Shown in pieces: positions 8,518 to 17,279 of a stretch of DNA of 64,000 nucleotides. The notes below the pieces were generated by a model, which saw nothing but the letters and a program-made list of their open reading frames with translations, did not search any database and was not told the origin of the DNA. Origin of the DNA: JAGQZY01 sp964588335. GTDB lineage: Bacteria > Bdellovibrionota > Bdellovibrionia > Bdellovibrionales > JAGQZY01. The number at the start of each line of letters is the position of its first letter. Position 1 is the first letter of the stretch. The position numbers were made by a program, and so were the translations under genes. The stretch covers positions 1 to 64,000 of the forward strand of contig CAZPOV010000006.1 of the NCBI GenBank assembly GCA_964588335.1, read 5' to 3'.

Positions 8518-9624
8518 ATGGCTCGTTCACGTAATTTTTCTTTTTGTATTTTCCTTTTAATTTCTGTTGGCTTAGCGCCGTTGGCTCAAGCGGTCGGTGA
8601 CACTCCACAGGGGACCGTTGCGTTTCCATCGACTCTAGAAATTAATGAAAAAGTTGAGGGTTTTGCCAATGGAGTGGCTTCGGCTCTGTTCTCCGATTTT
8701 GAAGTGACCAATGTGCAGCTGCAACGAAATGCTCAAGGTCAGTTGGTCAATGCTTTTGATCAAGGAACGCTTGCTGGAACATTCAACGGTGTTTTGAGAA
8801 AAGATGGAGTGGACTCCACGATCACCTCTGATTTCTCTGTCGAGATCGGAGTTGAGCAGGAGCGAGAAGTAGAATACGAAATTCATGTTCGCGCCAATGG
8901 CCAAATCACGCAGCCTCGCCTGTTCTTGCTTAACTACTTACAAAACACCAAGGACAACTGCCGTCGATTAAGCCGCGACAACAGTTTGTTTAGCCGCAAA
9001 AATCTTTGTGAACGTCTTTCTGAAAACCAAAATTGGACTTCACTATCGGCTCCCCAATTGGGCCAGTTGACCGGTGAGGCTTTAAAACAGGGATTGATCG
9101 AACAAATCCAAACCATGCGTGGACGCCAGCTTAATGTCATTCGCGAAGACTTAGTGGCTTTTCTCGACCGCCAAATTCAAGTCGATACAAGTCGTCCCAG
9201 CGAAACCCAAATCAATATCGACCTCTCAGAGTTATCGGGACTATTTAGTGAAGACGCTCGTGACTTTTTAAACGAGTATGAGCTGCGCGATTATCACTAC
9301 AAGGGGATCTCGATTGTGGTCGGCGACGATAAAATAGTTTTTGATTATTTCATGGTGAAACTGCATGTGCAGTCTCGTTTTAATTTGTACATGGCCGCTC
9401 TTGGAGAGCTGCAAAGCACTCTGGAAAGTCAAGATATTGGCGAAAGAGTGGGATCGGACATTCGTAGCGGTTCCGGTTTAAAGGACTCCTTAGTCGGCAA
9501 CTCGACCTGGGGTGACTACATCTCCGCCGGCAAGCTTGTGTTTATCGATGGTGTCGATGAAAACGACGCGGCTCCAGTCTCTGAAGAGACCGCTGATGAA
9601 CTTGATGAACTTGGCTTGGACTGA
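8518..9624 (+). CDS. secreted protein of unknown function, PBP neighbour
   Basis: A 368-residue protein with a clear Sec signal peptide (hydrophobic core then LAPLAQA). The mature part looks mostly beta-strand at first (VTNVQLQRNAQGQLVNAF) and ends in an acidic tail (DENDAAPVSEETADELDELG). It has no cysteines typical of lipoproteins; two Cys near residues 147 and 162 could form a disulphide. I recognise no domain. The gene ends 16 bases before the class A penicillin-binding protein gene and reads in the same direction, so a periplasmic accessory role in peptidoglycan synthesis is a reasonable but unproved guess. The start has AGGGATGGAT just upstream. Confidence 0.7.
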   Translation: MARSRNFSFCIFLLISVGLAPLAQAVGDTPQGTVAFPSTLEINEKVEGFANGVASALFSDFEVTNVQLQRNAQGQLVNAFDQGTLAGTFNGVLRKDGVDSTITSDFSVEIGVEQEREVEYEIHVRANGQITQPRLFLLNYLQNTKDNCRRLSRDNSLFSRKNLCERLSENQNWTSLSAPQLGQLTGEALKQGLIEQIQTMRGRQLNVIREDLVAFLDRQIQVDTSRPSETQINIDLSELSGLFSEDARDFLNEYELRDYHYKGISIVVGDDKIVFDYFMVKLHVQSRFNLYMAALGELQSTLESQDIGERVGSDIRSGSGLKDSLVGNSTWGDYISAGKLVFIDGVDENDAAPVSEETADELDELGLD

Positions 9625-9640
9625 TTGATAAAGGATCATT

Positions 9641-12600
9641 GTGGACATCTATTTTCATATTTTTATTTCAGCCTTAGTCTCTCTTCATCAGTACATTCCC
9701 AACGGAAGCACTGAGTTCGACAAATACTATCAGGATGTGCGCCAGGTTCGTGAGATCGATATTTTACCGGCCGCCAATCAAAGCTGTCGGTTTCTTTACT
9801 CGGTTTCGAAACAGGCCGGACTTGATTCCCTAGGTTCAGGCGGAACTCTCAACTCTGTGGCCAGTTCCCTGCTTGATAATAGCAGTGGTATGGACGCAAT
9901 GCTTGGAATGATCAACACCCCTGAAGTCGAACAAAAATTAATGGATCGAGGCATTCGTCCACAAGAACTTCGGCAATTTTTGGGTCTGCTTTGCGCAGAG
10001 GATTTCAATCCCTACCTTTTGCCACAAAACTTGGCGGCCGAAGCCATGCAGTTTATCAAATCGGAAATTGAAGTTTTAGATTCAACACAACTCAATAGTC
10101 TTGGTCAATTCAAGCAGTTTGGCGCGATCTCTATTTATGACCAACAAGGACAACTTTTAGACCTTTACGGATCCGCTGAGCGCAATTGGGTTCCCTACCA
10201 TGACATTAATAAATCACTGACTCTCAGTTTATTAGCCACTGAAGACGATCAATTTTTTAGTCACGACGGCGTCCACCCTCGTGCCGTCGCACGAATTGTC
10301 AAGGAAGCGGTGTCAGCCGATGACGCCAGTGGTGGCTCAACCATCACCATGCAGCTTCTGAAAAATATGTTTTTTGCGCAATGGCCAGACTCACAATATT
10401 CCGTGCTCAACCAAGGACGCATGCAAGATCTGCTGCGCAAGGTGCGTGAATGGTACTGGGCTAAACCTTTAGAAATTAATTTTTCTTCAAACGACTCGGC
10501 CGTCGCACAAAAAGAACGAATCTTAGAATTGTATTTCAACTTAGTGAATTTTGGACGTGGCATCCAAGGGATTCGGCAAGCCTCGCAATTCTATTTTGCG
10601 AAAACTCCCGGCGACTTAACTCTCACCGAATCGGCTTTTATCACCAGCCTTCTGAAACGTCCGGCTTTTTATGCTGACCCTGAAAACTATTTGGAATGGA
10701 CCAAACCGCGGCGCGACGATTACATCATTGAAAGAATTGTACAGATTTGCAAATCCCCTCGTGATCAAGAACGACCACGTGGCGCTCTTCGACTGGTCGA
10801 TCTGTGTAAAGCCAACAATGTTGAAAGAGTGGACTTGGAGGCTTTACAAGCTTTAAAAGCTGAACCTCTCCCTTTGTGGACCCCTTTTCAGTTCGTCGAC
10901 GACACGGGCTCACCTTTGTCAATTGCTGAATCGTTTCACCCAGCCCCGGTGGAAGCGCCTCTCGACGAATCAGCAGAAGCCACGCCCCAATCAGCCGAGC
11001 CTACAACAACTCTTGATGAGGCTCTGTATCCGTTTGTCACCAAAGCCCGCCAAAAAGTGAATGAAGTCATCACCGATGAGCCGGGACTCTATAAAGAATT
11101 GAATGTGCAAACCACAGTTCGTCCGAAGTTGCAAAAAATTGTCTACGATGTGGTTCGTGCCAAACTTGATGAATACGACAACAGTCGCCAAGCTCGCGAA
11201 CTCCTAAAGCCAGCCATAGATGATCGTGGTCGTCGCGCCAAACTTCGCACCGAGGACCTGGGTGTTGCCTTTCTTTACAATATTCAACGTTTCACCCGCA
11301 ATCAGTGGACTCATGACAGCGTCCTTCTCTACTCTGTCGGTTTAGCGACTCGTGGCCGCAAAGAGGTCACCCTGTCTCGCTCTGAAATTTTATCGGCCCT
11401 TGAAACCATTGACACAACCGAAGCCCGTCAGCAGGCCTCTGAGATTCTTGTGGCTGTTCGCGCCGCCACCCAAGTCGTTGGACAAGTGGTGTTTGTCTCT
11501 ATCTCGAAAAACAGTTTCGAAATCCAGTCGGTTGAGCAAATGATTGCTGCAATGGACTTTGATAGTGAGACCGTCACTGAGTTCCGCAACTATTATGGCA
11601 CCCAAGACGTTCAGAGCCGTCTATACAAATCCGCCATTGACCGCATGTTGCGGTTTCGCCCGCGCGAAGATCTTAAAATCTTAATTCGCACCGAACAGGG
11701 CGAACTTCTGAACAGTGAACTTCAAACCATCTCTATGAATGGAACCGACCGTTGGTGGGCTCAGCATCATGCTCAAGGCCGCACCACTTTTTTCTGGGCC
11801 CGCTTTCTGCGAGTTCACGAAGGGCGCGATCGATACCAATTGGAAACTCCGAAGCTGCAAGCCGCCGTTATAATTGTTGATAGTCAAACCGGTGAGGTTC
11901 TCGCCAATTTTGCCGGCTACGAGGCCGAAAATTCATTTTTCGATCGCAGTTCGGAAATGGAGCGCCCTTATGGGTCATCACTAAAACCTTGGGTTTATCA
12001 TTTGGCATTGGACAATGGCCTTGTCCCAGAATCAAGACTCAACAACTACTATGTGGAGTTTCCTTATGCCAATGGCACCCGCATCTATCGTCCTAAAAAC
12101 TTTGCTGGCAACTCTCCAGCTTGGGTGTCTCTGGAAAACGGCATGGTTCATTCCTTCAACAAAGCCACCTTTAGCCTGTTACGACACGAAGATTGGGATT
12201 GGAACCTGACTTGGTACGAACGCTTTCAACAATTGCGTGAGTTGTTGGCGCAAGTGGGTCTTTATGATGAAGTGGAAAACCAGATACCCATTGTTCTGGG
12301 CGCGCAAGCTTCCACACTGCAGCGTTTGGTCGACTCGTACACTTACTTTGCCAACGGTGAAAGAATCAACAAAAGCCACTTTGTTAAAAAAATTGAAGAT
12401 TATCAGGGTCATTCTTTGTACGAGCATTCACCAGAGACAATCTCTTGGAACAACCGTCGCTCGACCACGCTCTTCGAAACCCAGAAACTTTTAGCAGGAG
12501 TGGCCAACCGAGGCACCGCTGGTCGCTTACGCGGCTTTACCCAAAGACTGGCTCAGGGGCGCTTTGAGTCGCGATGTTTTCAAAACTTTCCGCGCGTCGG

Positions 12601-13108
12601 CGAACAGAACTGTTTTGGTGGAAAAACGGGAACCTCCAACGAAGGACGGGACACCTGGTTTACCGGTCTGAGCCGGAATTTCGTCATCGGTGTTTGGGTG
12701 GGATATGATGATTTCCGCCCGATTCCCGGCAATGCCACTGGTGGTCGCTTGGCTCTTCCGATCTTCATGGATATTGTCAGCGAAGGATTGGACGAACTTC
12801 CAAAGATCGAACCCTTCGTTCAACCCATCGGTTTTGAATCCCGGTCAGACTTCGATCAACCTCTATTTGAGCAGCCCTCTGCAGACTGGAGCACAGTCAA
12901 TGATTCTATAACCACTTCAATTCTTGAGCCTCTCAACAGTATGGCTCGATGTGAGTGTCAGGCCTTATCCAATAACGGCAGAGTGGTTGGCTACAAGCTG
13001 ATTGATCCCACCAATCCCGCTTTTGTGAGTGAAACTTTAAATAGCATCGGTGAGTGCTTGCAATCAAAACAACCCTTATTGGCGGCAGGAGAAATACAAT
13101 GCCAGTGA
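9641..13108 (+). CDS. class A penicillin-binding protein (GT51 + transpeptidase)
   Basis: The 1155-residue product is a bifunctional peptidoglycan synthase. The GT51 glycosyltransferase domain (about residues 160-370) has the catalytic Glu in ATEDDQFFSHDG, GGSTITMQLLKN, the KVRE box and ERILELYFN. The transpeptidase domain (about 740-1060) has the Ser-x-x-Lys motif in YGSSLKPW (about 776), SFNK (about 837) and GKTGTSNEG (about 993). It polymerises lipid II and cross-links stem peptides. Oddities: it is 300-400 residues longer than usual, with an extra N-terminal region (1-160) and a 200-residue linker, and it lacks the obvious N-terminal membrane anchor, having only a short hydrophobic stretch (residues 4-15). 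The GTG start has AAAGGA well placed. Its end overlaps the next gene by 10 bases. Confidence 0.9.
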   Translation: MDIYFHIFISALVSLHQYIPNGSTEFDKYYQDVRQVREIDILPAANQSCRFLYSVSKQAGLDSLGSGGTLNSVASSLLDNSSGMDAMLGMINTPEVEQKLMDRGIRPQELRQFLGLLCAEDFNPYLLPQNLAAEAMQFIKSEIEVLDSTQLNSLGQFKQFGAISIYDQQGQLLDLYGSAERNWVPYHDINKSLTLSLLATEDDQFFSHDGVHPRAVARIVKEAVSADDASGGSTITMQLLKNMFFAQWPDSQYSVLNQGRMQDLLRKVREWYWAKPLEINFSSNDSAVAQKERILELYFNLVNFGRGIQGIRQASQFYFAKTPGDLTLTESAFITSLLKRPAFYADPENYLEWTKPRRDDYIIERIVQICKSPRDQERPRGALRLVDLCKANNVERVDLEALQALKAEPLPLWTPFQFVDDTGSPLSIAESFHPAPVEAPLDESAEATPQSAEPTTTLDEALYPFVTKARQKVNEVITDEPGLYKELNVQTTVRPKLQKIVYDVVRAKLDEYDNSRQARELLKPAIDDRGRRAKLRTEDLGVAFLYNIQRFTRNQWTHDSVLLYSVGLATRGRKEVTLSRSEILSALETIDTTEARQQASEILVAVRAATQVVGQVVFVSISKNSFEIQSVEQMIAAMDFDSETVTEFRNYYGTQDVQSRLYKSAIDRMLRFRPREDLKILIRTEQGELLNSELQTISMNGTDRWWAQHHAQGRTTFFWARFLRVHEGRDRYQLETPKLQAAVIIVDSQTGEVLANFAGYEAENSFFDRSSEMERPYGSSLKPWVYHLALDNGLVPESRLNNYYVEFPYANGTRIYRPKNFAGNSPAWVSLENGMVHSFNKATFSLLRHEDWDWNLTWYERFQQLRELLAQVGLYDEVENQIPIVLGAQASTLQRLVDSYTYFANGERINKSHFVKKIEDYQGHSLYEHSPETISWNNRRSTTLFETQKLLAGVANRGTAGRLRGFTQRLAQGRFESRCFQNFPRVGEQNCFGGKTGTSNEGRDTWFTGLSRNFVIGVWVGYDDFRPIPGNATGGRLALPIFMDIVSEGLDELPKIEPFVQPIGFESRSDFDQPLFEQPSADWSTVNDSITTSILEPLNSMARCECQALSNNGRVVGYKLIDPTNPAFVSETLNSIGECLQSKQPLLAAGEIQCQ

Positions 13109-15837
13109 TTGCTTCGATTTTTGTTTTTGTTTTAATGTCTCCTTCATTGCTTTTGGCTCAAAACACCTGTTCGGTCGATCTTGAATGGCAAATTGAGTCT
13201 TACACTCCCGGCAGCCGTTTGAGCTCCGGATCCATAAGCATCGACTTTCCGCAACGCTCAAAAGTTGTGCCGCAGATTTCAATCCAAGTGAATACAAATT
13301 TCGAATATGACCGCGCTGAACTTCGCTGGTCGAACATTGATGTGATCAATTCACAAAACAAACCTCTGTTTAACTCACCTTTTCAAGAACAGGTGATATC
13401 GCTGTCGCAATCTTCGTTTCCCTTGCAAAAATCGACAGATGGTTCAGTTTTGACCAGTGACTTCTGGGGGTTTTTAAAAACCAAGGTTTTCATGTCTTTG
13501 TTTTACTCACAAAACAATATGTACTTGGATTTTTATAATGAAACAGGACAACGCTTAAAGACAGACCGTATTGCATTGATCAACACCGACTTAAAATTTC
13601 GCAATATGGCGAGTCTGTGTTTTTCTGATCGATCCGAAGCCTTTCTTGACGGCGTCAATCGTCTACAAAACATTCCCCTTTCTTGGGAAACCTCCTACGG
13701 ACTGATGGGGTATGAAGAGGTGCAGCAAATCAGTCCCCGCCTTTACAACAAAGATTTCACAAGTCCTGAAGTTCACACTCAATCGGCGCAAGCCTTAACT
13801 CAAACTCTGCAATCCTTAGAAAAGTTAAATCAACTAGAAAATCAGTACACGAATTTGACAAGTACTGAGACCAACCAAAACTTTTTCACTGAAATCGATG
13901 CCATTGCCAAAGAATTGCATTTGGTTCAAATTGAAATCTCCCAGCTACAAGGTGACAGTGGTCGGTTGGCGACCTTTCAAAGTCGTCAGGGTGATTTAGA
14001 AAACCAGGTCGGAGAACTTCGCAATAATGTCGACAGTCTGCAAAGTCAGCTGGCTGATCGCGAGCGAGAGTACCAAGGACCGCATCGCCGCTTGCAAGAG
14101 CTTGAAGACCGCTACCAACAACTGGAAGATGAATATCTTGCCGCCCGAGTGAATCATACCCTTGTGTCAGCCCAATTAGCGGATCTCAAAGATTTGCTCA
14201 ACGCACCCGTGATTCGCGATTATGTGTCAGCTCCTATCGATTCAGAGTCTTCAGCGACAGCCTCCCTTTTGTATCCCGAAATCTTTCAAACCGCCGAAGA
14301 GTTGATGGCCAATCGTCAGGCCGCCGATAATTTGCGAGGCTATCAGTCGCTTCTACAAGTGATTGATTCTCAATTGTCAGAACTGAAAAAGGTAACAGAA
14401 CAAATGGGTGCCAACTACGCCGACCTGCAAGGGCGCCGCGCCGCGATTGCAAAAATAGAGGGTGAAATTGATGCCAAGTTGGAATTCAACCAAATCCTCG
14501 AAGAGCAGTACATGGGCCTGACTCATTCACAAATCGTTGAATTTTTACAGCAAGAAGACCCAGCGACGACCTTTACGGCTGAGGACTTGGTGGCTCGAGT
14601 GCGTGAATCCTACGGACGCTATGACAGTCTCCTTGAAAAAACAGCCAATGAATCTCTATCAGCCGAGGCCGTCAAACAGTTGCTTTGCTCAACCGCTTCC
14701 TTGAAACGCGACAGCATTGGCCTTTGCCTTGAACCCCGAGATTTAGAAAACTCGGCTCGCGTCAGTCAATACCTCAATCAAATCAGCTCCGACGACTTGA
14801 TCAATCTTCGCACTTTATGGGGACAGGATGCCGTCGACTTCAATAGTCAAGCCACGCAACAGGACTTGGATCTCGAGTGGATGATTTTTGCCTCATCCCT
14901 CCCGACTCAAGAACTGCAACAGGCTTGGGATCAAGTTCTTTACAGTCGATGGATCTTTTTTAAGGCCCGCGAATTAAGTTTCGAAAATGTGAATAACAAG
15001 GCCTTGCTCACTCTGGCCAACGACATTGAAGACAAAATCGAAGAGAATCGCCAGTTCATACAAAGTCTGCAACGTGAGAAAGAGATTTTTGAATCTCAGT
15101 ATGACATTGCTTTCACCGTCTTTGATGTCCAAGAGGAGACTTTCCGGCAAACCAGTCATCGCATAAAAATTCGCATCCAAACCATTTTAGAATTGGACCA
15201 TGAAGTGATTCCGGCCAGTGAGAACATTGACTGTTTGTTCAGAGAAGCCAGCCCCCTTCTTTGCACAGCCATTATCGATGATCAGAAAGCGTTTATCGAT
15301 TCAACGATGGCCAGTCTCGACCAAACTCTGGCCACCATGGTTGAGCAGCTGGAAACCTCTTTGCCTCCAACAGTGGCCGAATTAACCACCAAGATTGAAA
15401 GTTTAGCTCGCCAGATCACCGACTTAGAGGCTGAGCAACAGGCCTTCTTGCGCCGTCATCGGCTGGAGCAACGCAGTCAGTTGGTACAAGATTTAGAGAC
15501 AGCGCGCGATACAAAGGCGTCAGAGCTGGAACAGACAGAGGAGCAATTGCAAGAAACTCGAAGTCAATTGCAACGGACCGAGCAACAGATCGAACAGTCA
15601 AAAAAGCGCTTAGCGATTTTGGCCATCAAGTTCCACAGCTTACAACAGCGTTTGGCCCCCTATGAAAATCAAAGGTCTGAATACTGCGATGAAATCACCA
15701 CGACCATCGAAGAGTTTACCGCCACCCAAGAACAGCTTTTAAAAGATTTTTCAGTGGGTATTGGAACTCCGCTTTGGGTTCAAGAAGGGCGAAGCCGATG
15801 CTTTGTCATCAACACACCACAAATTCAGCTTCAATAG
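13099..15837 (+). CDS. large secreted coiled-coil protein
   Basis: The start at ATG 13099 follows GGCAGGAG and opens directly into a Sec signal peptide (MPVIASIFVFVLM, cleavage after LLLAQ). The 912-residue product has a beta-rich N-terminal part (about 25-190) and long heptad-patterned coiled coils at about 240-390 (DLENQVGELRNNVDSLQSQL) and 770-860 (LEQTEEQLQETRSQLQRTEQ), with a helical middle and a few cysteines. It should be a periplasmic rod or scaffold. It overlaps the 3' end of the penicillin-binding protein gene by 10 bases, so translation is probably coupled and the two proteins may work together. No enzyme motif is seen and I know no named family. Confidence 0.75.
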   Translation: MPVIASIFVFVLMSPSLLLAQNTCSVDLEWQIESYTPGSRLSSGSISIDFPQRSKVVPQISIQVNTNFEYDRAELRWSNIDVINSQNKPLFNSPFQEQVISLSQSSFPLQKSTDGSVLTSDFWGFLKTKVFMSLFYSQNNMYLDFYNETGQRLKTDRIALINTDLKFRNMASLCFSDRSEAFLDGVNRLQNIPLSWETSYGLMGYEEVQQISPRLYNKDFTSPEVHTQSAQALTQTLQSLEKLNQLENQYTNLTSTETNQNFFTEIDAIAKELHLVQIEISQLQGDSGRLATFQSRQGDLENQVGELRNNVDSLQSQLADREREYQGPHRRLQELEDRYQQLEDEYLAARVNHTLVSAQLADLKDLLNAPVIRDYVSAPIDSESSATASLLYPEIFQTAEELMANRQAADNLRGYQSLLQVIDSQLSELKKVTEQMGANYADLQGRRAAIAKIEGEIDAKLEFNQILEEQYMGLTHSQIVEFLQQEDPATTFTAEDLVARVRESYGRYDSLLEKTANESLSAEAVKQLLCSTASLKRDSIGLCLEPRDLENSARVSQYLNQISSDDLINLRTLWGQDAVDFNSQATQQDLDLEWMIFASSLPTQELQQAWDQVLYSRWIFFKARELSFENVNNKALLTLANDIEDKIEENRQFIQSLQREKEIFESQYDIAFTVFDVQEETFRQTSHRIKIRIQTILELDHEVIPASENIDCLFREASPLLCTAIIDDQKAFIDSTMASLDQTLATMVEQLETSLPPTVAELTTKIESLARQITDLEAEQQAFLRRHRLEQRSQLVQDLETARDTKASELEQTEEQLQETRSQLQRTEQQIEQSKKRLAILAIKFHSLQQRLAPYENQRSEYCDEITTTIEEFTATQEQLLKDFSVGIGTPLWVQEGRSRCFVINTPQIQLQ

Positions 15838-15987
15838 TTTGGAATTTTGGGCAATTTGCAAAAATGCTATACAAACGGACCTAAAATCCAGTTTCAGGTC
15901 GCCCAAAGGCCTAATTCATGACAGAATTCTTATCAATGTCTCATATCCACCCGATAGAGGTTTGAACCCAACTTTTTTGGAGGCCCC

Positions 15988-16532
15988 ATGAAAGCAGCAT
16001 TGAATATTCTTCTTATGATTTTCCTTGGCCTTAGCGTAAGCTTTTGCAGTAGCACCCCCAAGGACTCAGAAGAGGTGTCCGCAAGTGACGACTCCTCTTA
16101 TGACGATTACAACTCAAGTAGCACTTACGATGATATCCAAGGTGCCGCTGGTGGCGATGATCTCGCAACTGGTACCGACGATTACGCAACCGACGACTAT
16201 GGATCGACTGACGATTCAGCCGCCAGTGCCACCGATCTTTACCTTGGTGGAACCGAAGACAGCGCGTCTGTCGATGCCGGTGACTCAGCATTACCCATTG
16301 AACAGATTCAAGAGTATAAAGATGTCCCAGCCGACGATCCTATTGAACCCGCCAGTAACTCTGGATTTAAAGACGGATTCTACAATATCGCAACCAACTG
16401 CAACATGCGATCAGAGCCCAGTGCCACAGCCGCTCATGAAGGCAAAATCAAAGCCGGAAAGCGCCTTTGGGTTGAAGGTTACAATGATGGTTGGGTTAAA
16501 GTATTCAAACGCAGCGGACCTGTTTTTATCAG
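15988..16532 (+). CDS. lipoprotein with SH3-like domain (cut by gap)
   Basis: The 5' part (about 181 codons) of a gene that runs into the N gap. TTTGGAGGCCCC just before the ATG is a good ribosome site. The N-terminus is a lipoprotein-type signal with Cys at about residue 20 (VSFCSS; Phe at -1 is unusual). Then comes a low-complexity stretch rich in Asp, Ser, Thr and Tyr (DDYNSSSTYDD), probably a disordered linker. Residues 125-181 resemble a bacterial SH3 domain (FYNIATNCNMRSEPSATA, then KAGKRLWVEGYNDGWVKV), which often binds cell wall. It follows the penicillin-binding operon with a 150-base gap, so it may be a further envelope protein. The C-terminus is unknown. Confidence 0.7.
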
Positions 16533-16632
16533 NNNNNNNNNNNNNNNNNNNNNNNNNNNNNNNNNNNNNNNNNNNNNNNNNNNNNNNNNNNNNNNNNNNN
16601 NNNNNNNNNNNNNNNNNNNNNNNNNNNNNNNN
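16533..16632. other. assembly gap (100 N), true size unknown
   Basis: One hundred N. Unlike two other gaps in the window, the flanks share no sequence, so real DNA is probably missing here, including the ends of the lipoprotein gene on the left and the MerR-type gene on the right. Confidence 0.95.
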
Positions 16633-16886
16633 TCGGCGGCTTCACCAATTTTGAAACCAAACTTGTCCGGAATATTTTCGATTTTACTTTGCAATTTATG
16701 AGTCGGTGAAATCCACTCAATCTCTGTGGCTACAGGCGCCTCTGTCGATTTTTTTTCAACAGTCGCCTCTTCTTCTGTGTCCGCCGCGGTTGTGTTTTGG
16801 CTTTCACTATCGAGGGCTTGTTCGACTGTCATCAGACTTTGAAAGCCTGGATGAGTCTGTGCCAGCAAAGTTTTCCATTCATTCAT
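16633..16886 (-). CDS. MerR-family regulator, N-terminal part (cut by gap)
   Basis: The gene enters from ATG 16886, overlapping the last bases of ihfA (ATGAATGA), and runs into the gap after about 84 codons. After a variable, acidic leader the visible sequence reaches IPDKFGFKIGEAA. In MerR-type regulators encoded next to ihfA in delta-type proteobacteria the DNA-binding helix-turn-helix begins with the same IPDK-x-FKIGE pattern, so the missing part should hold the winged helix. An alternative GTG start lies three codons upstream. The long leader (about 70 residues before the HTH) is somewhat unusual. Identification rests on this short motif plus gene context. Confidence 0.65.
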
Positions 16887-17214
16887 CGCTGTCACCTGTT
16901 GGTGCCTCTTGACCGTTCAGCATCGCCTTTAGCACCTGACTGGGGCTAAAGTTTAAAACCCGTCGCGCACTGATGGTGATACGATCTCCAGTCTGGGGAT
17001 TGCGTCCAATACGAGATTTTTTTTCTCGAACTTCAAATTTTCCGAAGCCTGAGATCTTCACTTTCTCGCCAGCGACTAACTTGTCTTTAAGGGCGCCAAA
17101 CACCATCTCGACAAGCTCAGATGCTTCCTTTTTTGAAAAGCCAATCTTCTCGTAAACCTTTTCGACGATGTCGGCTTTTGTCATTGTTGATTTGGAAATG
17201 TTCTTTCCTGCCAT
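16879..17214 (-). CDS. ihfA: integration host factor alpha subunit
   Basis: A 111-residue HU/IHF-family DNA-bending protein. It has the helical dimerisation start (MTKADIVEKVYEKIGFSKKE), the conserved KISGFGKFEVREK, and the DNA-intercalating arm RIGRNPQTGDRITISARRV, with NPQTG at the tip. The position after pheT, as in enterobacteria and delta-type proteobacteria, supports IHF alpha over HU. A 12-residue N-terminal and an acidic C-terminal tail (EAPTGDSDE) extend the core. AAGGAGG seven bases before the ATG is a very strong ribosome site. The 65-base gap to pheT is compatible with read-through or an internal promoter. Confidence 0.92.
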   Translation of the reverse strand: MAGKNISKSTMTKADIVEKVYEKIGFSKKEASELVEMVFGALKDKLVAGEKVKISGFGKFEVREKKSRIGRNPQTGDRITISARRVLNFSPSQVLKAMLNGQEAPTGDSDE

Positions 17215-17279
17215 AAGGAAGCCTCCTTGCTGATCTAACTCTGCCTATAGGCTACCAAGTTGTTGAAAACTTTCAAGTT

